The notes: a model not told the origin generated them from the sequence alone. DNA of 30,865 bases from an uncultured Collinsella sp. (GCA_958348565.1 CATVZP010000016.1:1-30865); one strand, 5' to 3'. Shown: positions 20,044 through 28,500, counted from the first letter of the stretch. Program-made: numbers and translations.

Positions 20044-20811
20044 CTGGAGGGTTGCGTCGATTGCCTTGATCAGGGCGCTGCGCATGCCGGCGTCCTCGAG
20101 CGCAACGACGCCCTTGATGGTGGCACCACCGGGCGAGCACACGGCATCCTTCATCGCTGCGGGATGCTGACCGGTTGCAAGCTGCAGCTTTGCCGTACCC
20201 AGCACCATCTGGCTCACAATGCGATAGGCATCGGCGCGCGGGATACCGTGCTTGACGGCCGCGTCGCCCAGGGCCTCGATCGCCATGGCAACAAATGCCG
20301 GTGCGCAACCGCCCACGGTACCGCCCACAAACAGCAGACTCGAATCGAGCTCGACCACCGTGCCAAGCTTTCCGAGCAGACCGAGCACCGTGGCACGCTG
20401 CTCATCGCTAAGCGTGGAAGCCTTCTCGCAAGCGATAACGCCCTCGCCCACCGAAACCGGCGTGTTGGGCACCGTCGAGATATGAGCGACACCTGGCAGG
20501 ACCTGTTCCCACTTGGCACTATCCCAGGTCCAGGCAACCGAAAGGACGACCTTGTCGGCAAGCGCATCCTTGAGCGGGGCGAATACCTTCTCGATCATGT
20601 ACGGTTTGACCGCAGCGACCACGATATCGGATGCGGCGACAACCTCGGCGGCATCGTGGCAGGCAGCCATGCCCCGTGCCTCGCAACGCTCAACCAGAGC
20701 ATCGTAGCGGCCTGCGCAGGCGCACATGTCGCCCGCGGCCACGCCGGCGGCAATCCAGCCATCGGCCATAGCGCTCGCCATGTTGCCAAAACCGACAAAT
20801 CCAATCTTCAT
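20041..20811 (-). CDS. proC: Pyrroline-5-carboxylate reductase
   Basis: A 256-residue NAD(P)H-dependent reductase for the last step of proline synthesis. The N-terminal Rossmann fold begins with KIGFVGFGNMASAM. VPNTPVSVGEGV is the conserved mid-protein NTP segment. The C-terminal dimerisation and active-site helix has GGTVGGCAPAF and the signature SPGGATIKGVVALEDAG (usually PGGTT; the second T is A-T here). AAAGGA lies upstream of the ATG at 20811; the longer frame adds eight residues without a better site. Its stop codon lies inside a 38-bp repeat. Confidence 0.95.
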   Translation of the reverse strand: MKIGFVGFGNMASAMADGWIAAGVAAGDMCACAGRYDALVERCEARGMAACHDAAEVVAASDIVVAAVKPYMIEKVFAPLKDALADKVVLSVAWTWDSAKWEQVLPGVAHISTVPNTPVSVGEGVIACEKASTLSDEQRATVLGLLGKLGTVVELDSSLLFVGGTVGGCAPAFVAMAIEALGDAAVKHGIPRADAYRIVSQMVLGTAKLQLATGQHPAAMKDAVCSPGGATIKGVVALEDAGMRSALIKAIDATLQ

Positions 20812-20884
20812 ATCACACAGTCCTTTCAGACACATTCCTCAAAACGAAAGTCATTGTCCCACGCCATTGTTTCGCATTGCCGAC

Positions 20885-21355
20885 CTACTTGTGATACGGC
20901 TCGCCACGGCTAATCTTGCAGGCGCGGTAGATCTGCTCCAGCAGCACCACGCGCGCCAGGTTGTGCGGCAAGGTAATGCGTCCAAAGCTGAGCATCTCGT
21001 CGGCGCGGGCGCGCACGGCATCGCTCACGCCATCCGATCCGCCGATTACAAAAGCGATGTCGCTGTTGCCTCGCAGCATGAGGTCATCGAGACGGGTCGA
21101 GAGCTCCTCGCTCGAACGCTCCTTGCCCTCGATAGCCAGCAGAATCACATGTGCCCGCGGTGGCAGGGCAGCAAGAATCGCCGCGCCTTCTTTGTCGCGC
21201 GCGGCATCCACGCCGCCCGCTTTGGCCGGATCGATATCGGCAACCTCGCGCATATCTACCTTGGCATAGGCGCCTAGGCGTTTGGTGTATTCGGCGCACG
21301 CGTCCTTCCAAAAGCGCTCTTTAAGCTTGCCAACGCAAACAACGGTATATTTCAC
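20885..21355 (-). CDS. rlmH: 23S rRNA (pseudouridine1915-N3)-methyltransferase RlmH
   Basis: A 156-residue SPOUT-class methyltransferase that modifies pseudouridine 1915 in helix 69 of 23S rRNA. The trefoil-knot SAM-binding segments are visible: HVILLAIEGKE, FVIGGSDGVSDAV and the invariant C-terminus LLEQIYRACKISRGEPYHK. Length and ends match the family. The start is a GTG at 21355, 6 bp after the SPFH gene; its Shine-Dalgarno (AAGGGG) overlaps the end of that gene, so translation is probably coupled. Confidence 0.97.
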   Translation of the reverse strand: MKYTVVCVGKLKERFWKDACAEYTKRLGAYAKVDMREVADIDPAKAGGVDAARDKEGAAILAALPPRAHVILLAIEGKERSSEELSTRLDDLMLRGNSDIAFVIGGSDGVSDAVRARADEMLSFGRITLPHNLARVVLLEQIYRACKISRGEPYHK

Positions 21356-21361
21356 GCGCGT

Positions 21362-22300
21362 TTACCCCTTCGACTCGTTCTGAACTTTGCCGGCGGTCAA
21401 CATCTGCTCGAACATCGAGGCCGACTGTGAGAAATCGCTCGGCAGCACGACCGTCGAGGTTTTGCCCGTGCGAGCGAACTCCGTCATCATCTCGGACCAC
21501 TGCGTAAACATGAACAGCTGGTTGGCCTCATCGTTGCCGACGCCCGTCTCCTGGATAATCTCGAGCGAGTCCTTGATGCCCAGAGCGATGGCTTTGCGCT
21601 GGTTGGCGATACCCTCGCCCGCCTTTTCCATTGCCTCAGCCTCGGCGGTCGCCTCGGTAACGCGCTTGATGCGATCGGCCTCGGCGAGCTCCTGCGCAGC
21701 GGCCCGCTTTCGCTGGGCGGCGTTGATGTCGTTCATGGAGTTCTCGACCTCGGTCGGCAGCGCGATCTTGGTGATAAGTGTCGACACGAGGGTGAAGCCG
21801 TAGGCGGCCATCTGCTCGGACACGGTGGCGTTGACGTCCTTGGCGATATCGTCTTTTTTGGCAAAGACCTCATCGAGCGTGTAGACGGGGATGGAAGAGC
21901 GCAGGGCATCGGTGATGAAGTCACGCATTTGGTCGACGGGCTCCTGCAGCATGTAGTAGCTCTTGTAGATGCCCGAATCTGCCGGGCCGGCGCCCATGTC
22001 ATAGCTCACGTGGTACTGAGCAGAGACCTCAAGGCCGATAGTCACGTTGTCTTGGGTCTTAACGTCGATGCCAAAACCGTTTTTCATGGTGCGCAGACTC
22101 ACCGTGGCGGCTTTGCGGTCGATCACGGGCACCTTCATGTGGAAGCCCGCGTTGACGATGCGGTTGAACTTGCCCAGACGCTCGATGATCACAGCATGCT
22201 GCTGTTCAACGACATAGCAGGCGTTGGGGAGCAGTAGCAACAAAATGATGATGGGGAGTAGAAGGCTCGTAAGGGTAGCGATGATACCGGACAACAGCAT
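21362..22300 (-). CDS. SPFH/Band 7 (stomatin/prohibitin-like) membrane protein
   Basis: A 312-residue protein with one N-terminal membrane helix (about 5-25, LTSLLLPIIILLLLLP) followed by an SPFH domain (YVVEQQHAVIIERLGKFNRIVNAGFHMKVP). A long Ala/Glu/Arg-rich coiled coil (NAAQRKRAAAQELAEADRIK to about 250) drives ring or cage oligomers. Such proteins organise membrane microdomains and often guard FtsH-type proteases or NfeD partners; no NfeD gene is adjacent. The closest relatives by feel are the hypersensitive-induced-response type. AGGAGAAACC precedes the ATG at 22300. Confidence 0.92.
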   Translation of the reverse strand: MLLSGIIATLTSLLLPIIILLLLLPNACYVVEQQHAVIIERLGKFNRIVNAGFHMKVPVIDRKAATVSLRTMKNGFGIDVKTQDNVTIGLEVSAQYHVSYDMGAGPADSGIYKSYYMLQEPVDQMRDFITDALRSSIPVYTLDEVFAKKDDIAKDVNATVSEQMAAYGFTLVSTLITKIALPTEVENSMNDINAAQRKRAAAQELAEADRIKRVTEATAEAEAMEKAGEGIANQRKAIALGIKDSLEIIQETGVGNDEANQLFMFTQWSEMMTEFARTGKTSTVVLPSDFSQSASMFEQMLTAGKVQNESKG

Positions 22301-22374
22301 GGTTTCTCCTCTGATAGGTACGCGTTGGGACTAGGATACCCGCACGAAGCAGCTGTGTGACACCAACAAGAGGA

Positions 22375-22599
22375 CCCGTGGTCAAAAAAGGCCAAATATG
22401 AGTACTGTTACCAGTTTAGTAACAGCGTATTTGGGTCAAAATCGCCTTTTTGAACCCGAGGTCTATCGAATTTACTTTGTTTTGTCTCAAGATTGGGTCA
22501 AATTAGCGTACATCTGTTGCGCAAAATGAGCAAAAATGGCTTCGTGAAATGTCTCTATTTTCGTGCCAGTACTCATATTTGCCACTTTTTGACCACGGG
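22375..22599. mobile_element. MITE-like AT-rich element with 33-bp terminal inverted repeats
   Basis: The left end (22375-22407) starts CCCGTGGTCAAAAA and ends AAATATGAGTACTG. The right end (22567-22599) is its reverse complement except for a few bases in the middle. The 159-bp interior is clearly AT-rich against the genome and has no open frame of note. Just inside the left end is the hairpin CTGTTAC-CAGTTTA-GTAACAG. Size and structure fit a non-autonomous element mobilised in trans. It lies in the 577-bp gap between the SPFH gene and tRNA-Leu. Confidence 0.75.
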
Positions 22600-22688
22600 G
22601 GCATCTACCGCGCGAAATCGATAGGTCAAATCTGCCAAAAACGGCCCGTAACAAAAAAGCTCCCATTGCTGGGAGCTCTTTCATTTAA

Positions 22689-22877
22689 TGGTGCGGGCGA
22701 AAGGACGTCCGCGTATCCGCTTCGCGGATCCGCACCGGCTTCGGCCGCCTGACGGCGTCCTCGCCAGCTCGCTAAAAGCGCTCCGCGTTTTCTTGACGCT
22801 CGCTCCTTCGCAGGTTCAAGTCCCCGCGATGGGCCCATAACAAAAAAGCCCCCATTGCTGGGAGCTCTTTCATTTAA
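22689..22877 (-). repeat. tRNA-tail module at tRNA-Leu (189 bp)
   Basis: It starts with the last 18 nt of this tRNA-Leu (CCA to T-loop) and continues with an insert homologous to that of the Arg modules (ATCCGC-TTC-GCGGAT, GCACCGGCTTCG, AAAGCGC-TCC-GCGTTTT at 22775-22791). It ends with an inverted T-arm that matches tRNA-Leu rather than tRNA-Arg (GGTTCAAGTCC) and the Leu-specific terminator. The left terminator copy lies at about 22650-22685. Confidence 0.9.
22842..22866 (-). terminator. Terminator of tRNA-Leu
   Basis: Minus-strand AGCTCCCA, GCAA loop, TGGGGGCT, then TTTTT; one G-U pair. Confidence 0.9.
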
Positions 22878-22964
22878 TGGTGCGGGCGAAAGGACTTGAA
22901 CCTTCATGGGGTTGCCCCCATACGGACCTGAACCGTACGCGTCTGCCAATTCCGCCACGCCCGC
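22878..22964 (-). tRNA. tRNA-Leu (anticodon CAG)
   Basis: 87 nt with encoded CCA. Acceptor GCGGGCG/CGCCCGC, anticodon stem TACGG/CCGTA with loop TTCAGGT (CAG), long variable arm TGGGGGCAACCCCA, T-arm GAAGGTTCAAGTCCTTT. It reads CUG. Confidence 0.97.
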
Positions 22965-22975
22965 GTGCAGGAATT

Positions 22976-23004
22976 AGAATAACGGAGCGCCACCGCGAAC
23001 GCAA
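22976..23004 (-). promoter_or_regulatory. Promoter of tRNA-Leu
   Basis: Minus-strand TTGCGT (22999-23004), 17-bp spacer, TATTCT (22976-22981), 12 bp upstream of the mature 5' end. Confidence 0.75.
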
Positions 23005-23007
23005 GAA

Positions 23008-23925
23008 CTATTTTTGAAAAAGTTTGCAGGCATTTTCCCAGCCGGCTCGAGCGATTGCTTCAGCGTCCTCGCCGGTACGATCGACGCGGTCGTTGACCAG
23101 CGCGTTTGCCGTGATGGAAATCATTGCAGGCTCGCACTCAAGACCGCGAATGGGCTCCGGCGCCATATAGGGACAATCCGTCTCGAACAAAATACGGTCG
23201 AGCGGAGTTGCCGCGAATGCCTCGCGCACGTCGTCGTTGCGCTTAAAGGTAGCCGCGCCGCCATAGGCGATGTAACAACCCAAATCCACAAAGCGCTCCA
23301 TCGTGGCTCGGTCCTCGCCAAAGCAGTGCAGTACGCAACCGGCCTGGGGCACACCCACCTCGCGCAGCACGTTGTACGCATCCACATGCGAGGTGCGCTC
23401 CTCGTCCGCGTCCTCATGACGCAGGTGCAGCTCTACCGGCACATCGCGGCGTACGGCAAGCTCCAGCTGCCGCGCCATGCAGTCGATCTGCACGTCGTGG
23501 GGCGCCGGCGCAATATCGTCGTCGTAATCCATGTGGTAGTCCAGACCGATCTCGCCGATGCCAACACACAACGGATCGTCGAGCGCAGTCACAATCTGGG
23601 CATGGATATCATCGGTGTAGTCCGGTGCGCCATAGGGGTGCACGCCGGCGAGATACTTAATCTGCGGAATATCCCGCATCGGCACAATCTCGCGCACCAG
23701 CCAGTCACTATAGTCCGTCACGCTACGCTTGTCGGCGATGGGGTCGAACATCGTCACCAGCAGGTCGACGCCCGCGGCTTTAGCGCGCACGAGCGTCTCG
23801 GGCACTTCTTTGCCCCAGAACGAAAGCAGATGCGCATGCGTGTCGGCAAGCGGTGCCAAGGGCACGGGACAAGTAACCGTCTTCTTTTTCTTGGTAAACG
23901 TCACGCGTTCGACATTAGGCGTCAT
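23008..23925 (-). CDS. TatD-family metal-dependent hydrolase (DNase-like)
   Basis: A 305-residue TIM-barrel hydrolase of the TatD family (members act as 3'-5' exonucleases or DNA-repair nucleases). Metal-binding signatures appear in order: DTHAHL near residue 28, GEIGLDYHMDY, ELHLRHEDADEE, LHCFGED and ETDCPYMAPEP. The start at 23925 is favoured by AGGAG 8 bp upstream; the frame upstream (to 24036) lies wholly inside ksgA. It overlaps the end of ksgA by 11 bp, so the two are co-translated. A tatD-ksgA pairing is common in Gram-positive genomes. Confidence 0.92.
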   Translation of the reverse strand: MTPNVERVTFTKKKKTVTCPVPLAPLADTHAHLLSFWGKEVPETLVRAKAAGVDLLVTMFDPIADKRSVTDYSDWLVREIVPMRDIPQIKYLAGVHPYGAPDYTDDIHAQIVTALDDPLCVGIGEIGLDYHMDYDDDIAPAPHDVQIDCMARQLELAVRRDVPVELHLRHEDADEERTSHVDAYNVLREVGVPQAGCVLHCFGEDRATMERFVDLGCYIAYGGAATFKRNDDVREAFAATPLDRILFETDCPYMAPEPIRGLECEPAMISITANALVNDRVDRTGEDAEAIARAGWENACKLFQK

Positions 23926-24775
23926 GGGAAAGCTCCTGAGCCAAGCGAACAAAGGCAGCGACGTCGAGCGTCTCGGCGCGCGTGGTAGGTGCAATACCGC
24001 AGGCCTCAAAGGCGGCGTCGAGCGCGTCCTTGGCAAAGCCGTTGGCGCTCATGGAGTTGCGGATCGTCTTGCGGCGCTGAGCAAACGCGGCGTCGATCAC
24101 GCGGGCCACCAACTCGCGGTCGATACCCTCGGGTACCACGCCGTCAGCGCGATCGATGCGCACTACGGCAGAATCCACATGCGGCGCCGGCATAAAGCAG
24201 CGCGGCGGCACCTCAAAGCGCCCCGTCACCTGCGCATACAGGCCGAGCTTTGCCGTGTAGCCGCCATAGGTCTTGTTGCCCGGCGTTGCGGCAATACGAT
24301 CTGCAACTTCCTTTTGCACCATGACGACGGCGCGCTTAAGTGCGGGCATCGTCTGGAAGAATTGAAGGATGATCGTTGCCGCCACGTTATAGGGCAGATT
24401 CGCGACAAACACCGTGGGTTCACCACCGGCGGCCTGCTCAATCTGCTCCGGCGTCACTTTGAGCGCGTCGCCCATGATAAAGCGGAAGTTGGCGTAGTCG
24501 GCGGCGTGAGCATCGAGCACCGGCTCGAGCTCGGGATCGGCCTCGATCGACGTAACGCACGCCGCCTCCTGCAGCAGGGCCAACGTCAGCGTGCCGCAAC
24601 CCGGGCCGACCTCGAGCACGCGCTCATCGCCCGCAAGTTCAGCGAGCTCACAGATACGTTCGATCACATGGTTGTCGATCAGGAAGTTTTGGCCCAGGCG
24701 ATGCTTGGTCGCAAGGCCAAACTCCTCTAGCAGCTCCCTAGTTGCCGTGGGGTTTGCCAAAGGCGAAGTTGTCAT
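23915..24775 (-). CDS. rsmA: 16S rRNA adenine(1518/1519)-N6,N6-dimethyltransferase
   Basis: A 286-residue enzyme (also called KsgA) that dimethylates two adenines in helix 45 of 16S rRNA late in 30S assembly. The SAM-binding fold shows KHRLGQNFLID at the N-terminus, EVGPGCGTLT (motif I), SIEADPEL, MGDALKV, and the catalytic VANLPYNVA (motif IV). The C-terminal FAQRRKTIRNSM is the family's RNA-contacting part. AAGGAGG lies just upstream of the ATG at 24775. A terminator-like hairpin separates it from metG upstream. Confidence 0.97.
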   Translation of the reverse strand: MTTSPLANPTATRELLEEFGLATKHRLGQNFLIDNHVIERICELAELAGDERVLEVGPGCGTLTLALLQEAACVTSIEADPELEPVLDAHAADYANFRFIMGDALKVTPEQIEQAAGGEPTVFVANLPYNVAATIILQFFQTMPALKRAVVMVQKEVADRIAATPGNKTYGGYTAKLGLYAQVTGRFEVPPRCFMPAPHVDSAVVRIDRADGVVPEGIDRELVARVIDAAFAQRRKTIRNSMSANGFAKDALDAAFEACGIAPTTRAETLDVAAFVRLAQELSHDA

Positions 24776-24811
24776 AGTTGCCTCCTTAGCATGGTGGCGG
24801 CGTCTTGAAAC

Positions 24812-24843
24812 AAAAGGGCATGGACCGTTGCGGCCATGCCCTT
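24812..24843 (-). terminator. Hairpin terminator between metG and ksgA
   Basis: Minus-strand AAGGGCATGG pairs with CCATGCCCTT across a 10-nt loop and is followed by TTGTTT. Only about 36 bp remain before ksgA, with no visible promoter, so it may act as an attenuator or partial terminator inside an operon. Confidence 0.8.
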
Positions 24844-24882
24844 ACATCTAAACAGCAAATTGCCGATATGGCGCGCAGCGGC

Positions 24883-26484
24883 TTAGCCCAGACGCGGGAA
24901 CAGCGGCTCGCCCTTCTCGACGGGCTGACCACCGGCAAGCAGGCCCCAAGCGCAAATGTCCTTGAGGTCGTCGCTCGCGGCCTCGTCCTCGCAGGACAGG
25001 CGACGCAGGGCCTCGGCAGAAGTCTGGGGCATGAGCGGCATCAGCAGGTGAGCGGCAATGCGGATGGCCTCGAGCAGGTTGTAGATCACAAACGCCAGCT
25101 CGTCAGCCTTGGCCTCGTCCTTGGCAAGCGCCCAGGGCTCGGAGTCCTCGATGTAGTGGTTGGCGGCGTGGATGAGCTCCATGACCTCGTCCTTGGCTCC
25201 GCCGTAATCGAGCACGTCCATCTTGGCCATGTAGCGATCGACCAGGCCGTCGGCGATCTTTGCCAGCGGGTTGTCGAACGCGTCGAACGATGCGGGCTTG
25301 GCGGGCGCGCAACCGTCAAAGTACTTGCCGCTCATGTTGAGCGAACGCGAGATGAGGTTGCCCCAGCTGTTGGCCAGGTCGGCGTTGTAGACCTGCTCCA
25401 TGCGCTCGAAGCTGATGGCGCCGTCGGTGCCGGGCACCACGTCGGTCATGAAGTAGTAGCGATAGCCCTCGACGCCCAGCATGTCGATAACGTCCTGCGG
25501 AGCGATAGCGTTGCCGCGGCTCTTGGACATCTTCTCGGCCTTGCCGGTCTCGGCATTGCGCACGGTCAGGAAGCCGTGGGCAAAGACGTGCTCGGGCAGG
25601 GCCTCGCCGATGGCCATGAGCATGGCGGGCCAAATGACGCAGTGGAAGCGGATGATATCCTTACCCACGATGTGGAACTGCGCGGGCCAGCGATAGGCCA
25701 GCTCGGCGCGGGCCTCGTCGGTATCGACACCGTAGCCGACGGCCGTCATATAGTTGAGCAGTGCATCGAACCACACGTAGGTCACGTGGCCCTCGTCAAA
25801 CGGGACCTGAATGCCCCAGTCAAAGCTCGTACGGCTCACGGAAAGGTCGTTAAGGCCGCCTTCGACAAAGCTACGTACCTCGTTCATGCGGAACGCAGGC
25901 TCGACAAAGTCGGGGTGTTCGTCGTAAAGCTTGAGCAGCTTGTCCTGGAAGGCGGAAAGCTTAAAGAAGTAGGACTCCTCCTGCACGCGCTCAAGCGGAC
26001 GGTGGCAATCGGGGCACAGGTGCTGGCCGACGCTGCCGTACTCCTCGTCGCCCTTCTGGACCTGCGTATCGGTAAAGTAGGTCTCGTCAGGCACGCAATA
26101 CCAGCCGTCATAGCTGCCCTTATACAGGTAGCCGGACTCCTTCATGCGCTCCCACAGATACTGCACGGCGTGATGCTGGCGCGGCTCGGTGGTACGAATG
26201 AAGTCGTCGTTGGAGATCTCGAGCTTGCTCCAAAGCTCCTTGAAGTGCGGAGCCTGGCTGTCGGTCCACTCCTGCGGCGTCATGTTGTGCTTGGCTGCAG
26301 CCTCGGCGACCTTCTCGCCGTGCTCGTCCATGCCAGTCAGGAACTTGACGTTATAGCCGGCAGAGCGACGATAGCGAGCCTGGACGTCGGCTATGATGGT
26401 GGAATAAGCCGTGCCCAGGTGCGGATCGGCGTTGACGTAGTAGATGGGCGTCGTGATAAAGAACGAAGGCTTGCTTTGATCCAT
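24883..26484 (-). CDS. metG: Methionyl-tRNA synthetase
   Basis: A 533-residue class I aminoacyl-tRNA synthetase for tRNA-Met. The HIGH-equivalent motif is in NADPHLGTAYST (about 19-30), the KMSKS loop is in AEKMSKSRGN (about 304-313), and the Met-pocket segment HIVGKDIIRFHCVIWPAML lies between. In the connective peptide one CPDC pair remains, whereas the first knuckle reads YCVPDE, so zinc binding is probably partial or lost. The C-terminal EMAPII-like tRNA-binding domain of the longer enzymes is absent. GGAGG lies 9 bp before the ATG. It sits between rsmI and ksgA in a translation-related block. Confidence 0.98.
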   Translation of the reverse strand: MDQSKPSFFITTPIYYVNADPHLGTAYSTIIADVQARYRRSAGYNVKFLTGMDEHGEKVAEAAAKHNMTPQEWTDSQAPHFKELWSKLEISNDDFIRTTEPRQHHAVQYLWERMKESGYLYKGSYDGWYCVPDETYFTDTQVQKGDEEYGSVGQHLCPDCHRPLERVQEESYFFKLSAFQDKLLKLYDEHPDFVEPAFRMNEVRSFVEGGLNDLSVSRTSFDWGIQVPFDEGHVTYVWFDALLNYMTAVGYGVDTDEARAELAYRWPAQFHIVGKDIIRFHCVIWPAMLMAIGEALPEHVFAHGFLTVRNAETGKAEKMSKSRGNAIAPQDVIDMLGVEGYRYYFMTDVVPGTDGAISFERMEQVYNADLANSWGNLISRSLNMSGKYFDGCAPAKPASFDAFDNPLAKIADGLVDRYMAKMDVLDYGGAKDEVMELIHAANHYIEDSEPWALAKDEAKADELAFVIYNLLEAIRIAAHLLMPLMPQTSAEALRRLSCEDEAASDDLKDICAWGLLAGGQPVEKGEPLFPRLG

Positions 26485-26553
26485 GGGGTTTGTCCTCCAG
26501 AAAAACGTTGCATACAGGGGATGATTCTAGCGCAAGGGCTGGATATCCTCCAT

Positions 26554-27432
26554 CTATTGCATATCGAGCACCATGGCATAGACATCGCGCTTGCGGCGCG
26601 AGTACTTCTGAGACAGGCGCTTTGCCACCGCAGAGGCGGGCTCCCCCTCCTCGAGCGCGGTGCGAATGTCCTCGCGCAGGGCTTCGTCAGGGTCTACCGC
26701 TGCGGCTCCAACCGGCGCGATACCGGCCTCCTCGTCCTCACTCGGCGGCGCGATGACCAGCGCGATCTCGCCCTTTACCTCGCCACGGGCACGCAGCTCC
26801 TCGGTTAGCTGGGCGGCGGATCCACGCAAGACTTCCTCGTGCAGTTTCGTAAGCTCGCGGCAGACGGCAATATCGCGCTGGGGAAAGACCTCGGCCACGG
26901 CCTCGAGCGTCGCGACGATGCGATGTGGAGACTCGTAGAAGATGAGCGCGCCGGGGACGACGGCAAGGCGCTGCAGTCGGCGCACGCGGTCGCCGTGCTT
27001 GCGACCCAAAAAGCCTTCGAAGAAGAAATGCTCGCAGGGAATACCGGAAGATACGAGCGCCGTGACGCAAGCAGAGGGGCCGGGAATAACCTCGACAGGC
27101 ACATCCGCCTCGCGCGCCGCCTCGACCAGCGCCTGGCCGGGATCAGACACACTCGGCATACCGGCGTCCGAGGCAAAGGCGAGGGTCTCCCCCGCCAGCA
27201 GGCGGTCGACCAGGCCGGCTGCGCGACTTGCGATCACGTTCTCGTCGCAACGAACGAGTGGCTTGGAGATGCCTAGGTGCATCAGCAACTTTGAGGTCAC
27301 ACGCGTGTCCTCGCAGCAGACGGCGTCGGCGGCGGCAAACGCCTCGCCGACGCGCGGAGACAAGTCGCCCAGGTTACCGATGGGCGTACCGACCACATAA
27401 AGTTTGCCCGTGCGGGCGCTGTTTTGCGTCAT
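26554..27432 (-). CDS. rsmI: 16S rRNA 2'-O-ribose C1402 methyltransferase RsmI
   Basis: A 292-residue tetrapyrrole-methylase-fold enzyme that 2'-O-methylates C1402 in the ribosomal decoding centre. Family signatures: LYVVGTPIGNLGDLSPR (about 11-27), CCEDTRVTSKLL, FASDAGMPSVSDPG, VIPGPSACVTAL, FFFEGFLGRK and YESPHR. The C-terminal part includes a short basic helix-turn-helix-like end (SAVAKRLSQKYSRRKRDVYAM). The ATG at 27432 is preceded by AGGTTGAT. It starts 7 bp after the GH5-like gene and precedes metG by 69 bp. Confidence 0.96.
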   Translation of the reverse strand: MTQNSARTGKLYVVGTPIGNLGDLSPRVGEAFAAADAVCCEDTRVTSKLLMHLGISKPLVRCDENVIASRAAGLVDRLLAGETLAFASDAGMPSVSDPGQALVEAAREADVPVEVIPGPSACVTALVSSGIPCEHFFFEGFLGRKHGDRVRRLQRLAVVPGALIFYESPHRIVATLEAVAEVFPQRDIAVCRELTKLHEEVLRGSAAQLTEELRARGEVKGEIALVIAPPSEDEEAGIAPVGAAAVDPDEALREDIRTALEEGEPASAVAKRLSQKYSRRKRDVYAMVLDMQ

Positions 27433-27438
27433 ATCAAC

Positions 27439-28500
27439 CTATTCAATCATGCCGCGCTCGAGCGTGCCGAGTGCCGCGCGGGCGTCCCATGCTGCAATAC
27501 GCTTCTCGGTCTTCCACGTTTGGAAGAACCAGCCAGCCGCCGGCGCAAACGATGCCAGCTGGTTGGCGATAAACACGCGCTCGTAGGCATTGCGGCCCTC
27601 GGGCGTAACCGACGAGTTGGCAAAGATCGCCGCACCCGACCATTCGCCCACCAGCACGGGGAACCCAGTTGCGGCCGCCTCTTTGAGCTCACGCTTGTTG
27701 CGCGAAATCGCCGTCGTCAGACCGCGGGGGCTCGTGATGTCGAGCGCATACTCGTCGCGGTAATGGTACAGGTGAAGGTCCATGTAGACGTTCTTGTACT
27801 TGGCACCGCGCATAAAGTGCTTCCACTCGCCAGGGTGTCCCGAAGAGGAAAAGACGACAATCTTGTCCTCGGGCATATACGAACGAACGAGCTCGTACGC
27901 ATCACGATAGAAGTTTCGCAGGTAGTGCGCCGGAATACCGTCTGTCATGGTAAAGAGGCTCTTGCGTACGCTCATCTGCGGCGTATCCAACAGCTCGATG
28001 CCTAGCAGGTTCTCGGCCTCGCCGTAGCGATCGGCCAGGCGCTCGAGCACATCGAGCGCAACGTGACGGCCATTGGTGGACGAATGCCACTCAGCGACGA
28101 CTTCCGGCGTCGTGGGCGAATCGTTGGAATCTCCCTGGCCGCCCGGCACCGTCGCCAGATCGAGCAGTACGCGGATGTTGTACTTGTCGGCCCACTCAAT
28201 AGCACGGTCGATATAATCGACGACCGAGATGTAGGAAGCGTCAGACTCCTGCGAACCAAAGGCATACCACGGCACCGGCAGGCGCACGGCGTTGAGACCG
28301 ATCTGCGCCATACGACGAAAATCGTCCTCGCTCACAAACGTCTCGTAATGGCGACGCATGCGCTCGTTATAGGCAGCGGTGCCCATGGCCTCCTGCAGCT
28401 CGGCTGCATTGGATGCTCCGGTCGCTGCATAGAGCGACGGGGTCACCCAGGGCTCGGGAATAAACCAGCCAGAGAGATTTACGCCGAGAATCCTCTCCAT
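27439..28500 (-). CDS. GH5-family (exo-beta-1,3-glucanase-like) protein with altered active site
   Basis: A 353-residue TIM-barrel protein of glycoside hydrolase family 5: LGVNLSGWFIPEPWVTPSLY at the N-terminus (typical of exo-1,3-beta-glucanases), FRRMAQIGLNAVRLPVPW, LDLATVPGGQGDSNDS, NLLGIELLDTPQ, LHLYHYRD and the nucleophile motif VLVGEWSGA (Glu286). The acid/base motif, normally LLNEP, reads LLDTP (Asp172, Thr173), and the conserved DLHG reads DLAT. There is no signal peptide, so it would be cytosolic. The start at 28500 (GGGGGCC before the ATG) is preferred over the longer frame to 28617. It probably forms an operon with rsmI. Confidence 0.88.
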   Translation of the reverse strand: MERILGVNLSGWFIPEPWVTPSLYAATGASNAAELQEAMGTAAYNERMRRHYETFVSEDDFRRMAQIGLNAVRLPVPWYAFGSQESDASYISVVDYIDRAIEWADKYNIRVLLDLATVPGGQGDSNDSPTTPEVVAEWHSSTNGRHVALDVLERLADRYGEAENLLGIELLDTPQMSVRKSLFTMTDGIPAHYLRNFYRDAYELVRSYMPEDKIVVFSSSGHPGEWKHFMRGAKYKNVYMDLHLYHYRDEYALDITSPRGLTTAISRNKRELKEAAATGFPVLVGEWSGAAIFANSSVTPEGRNAYERVFIANQLASFAPAAGWFFQTWKTEKRIAAWDARAALGTLERGMIE

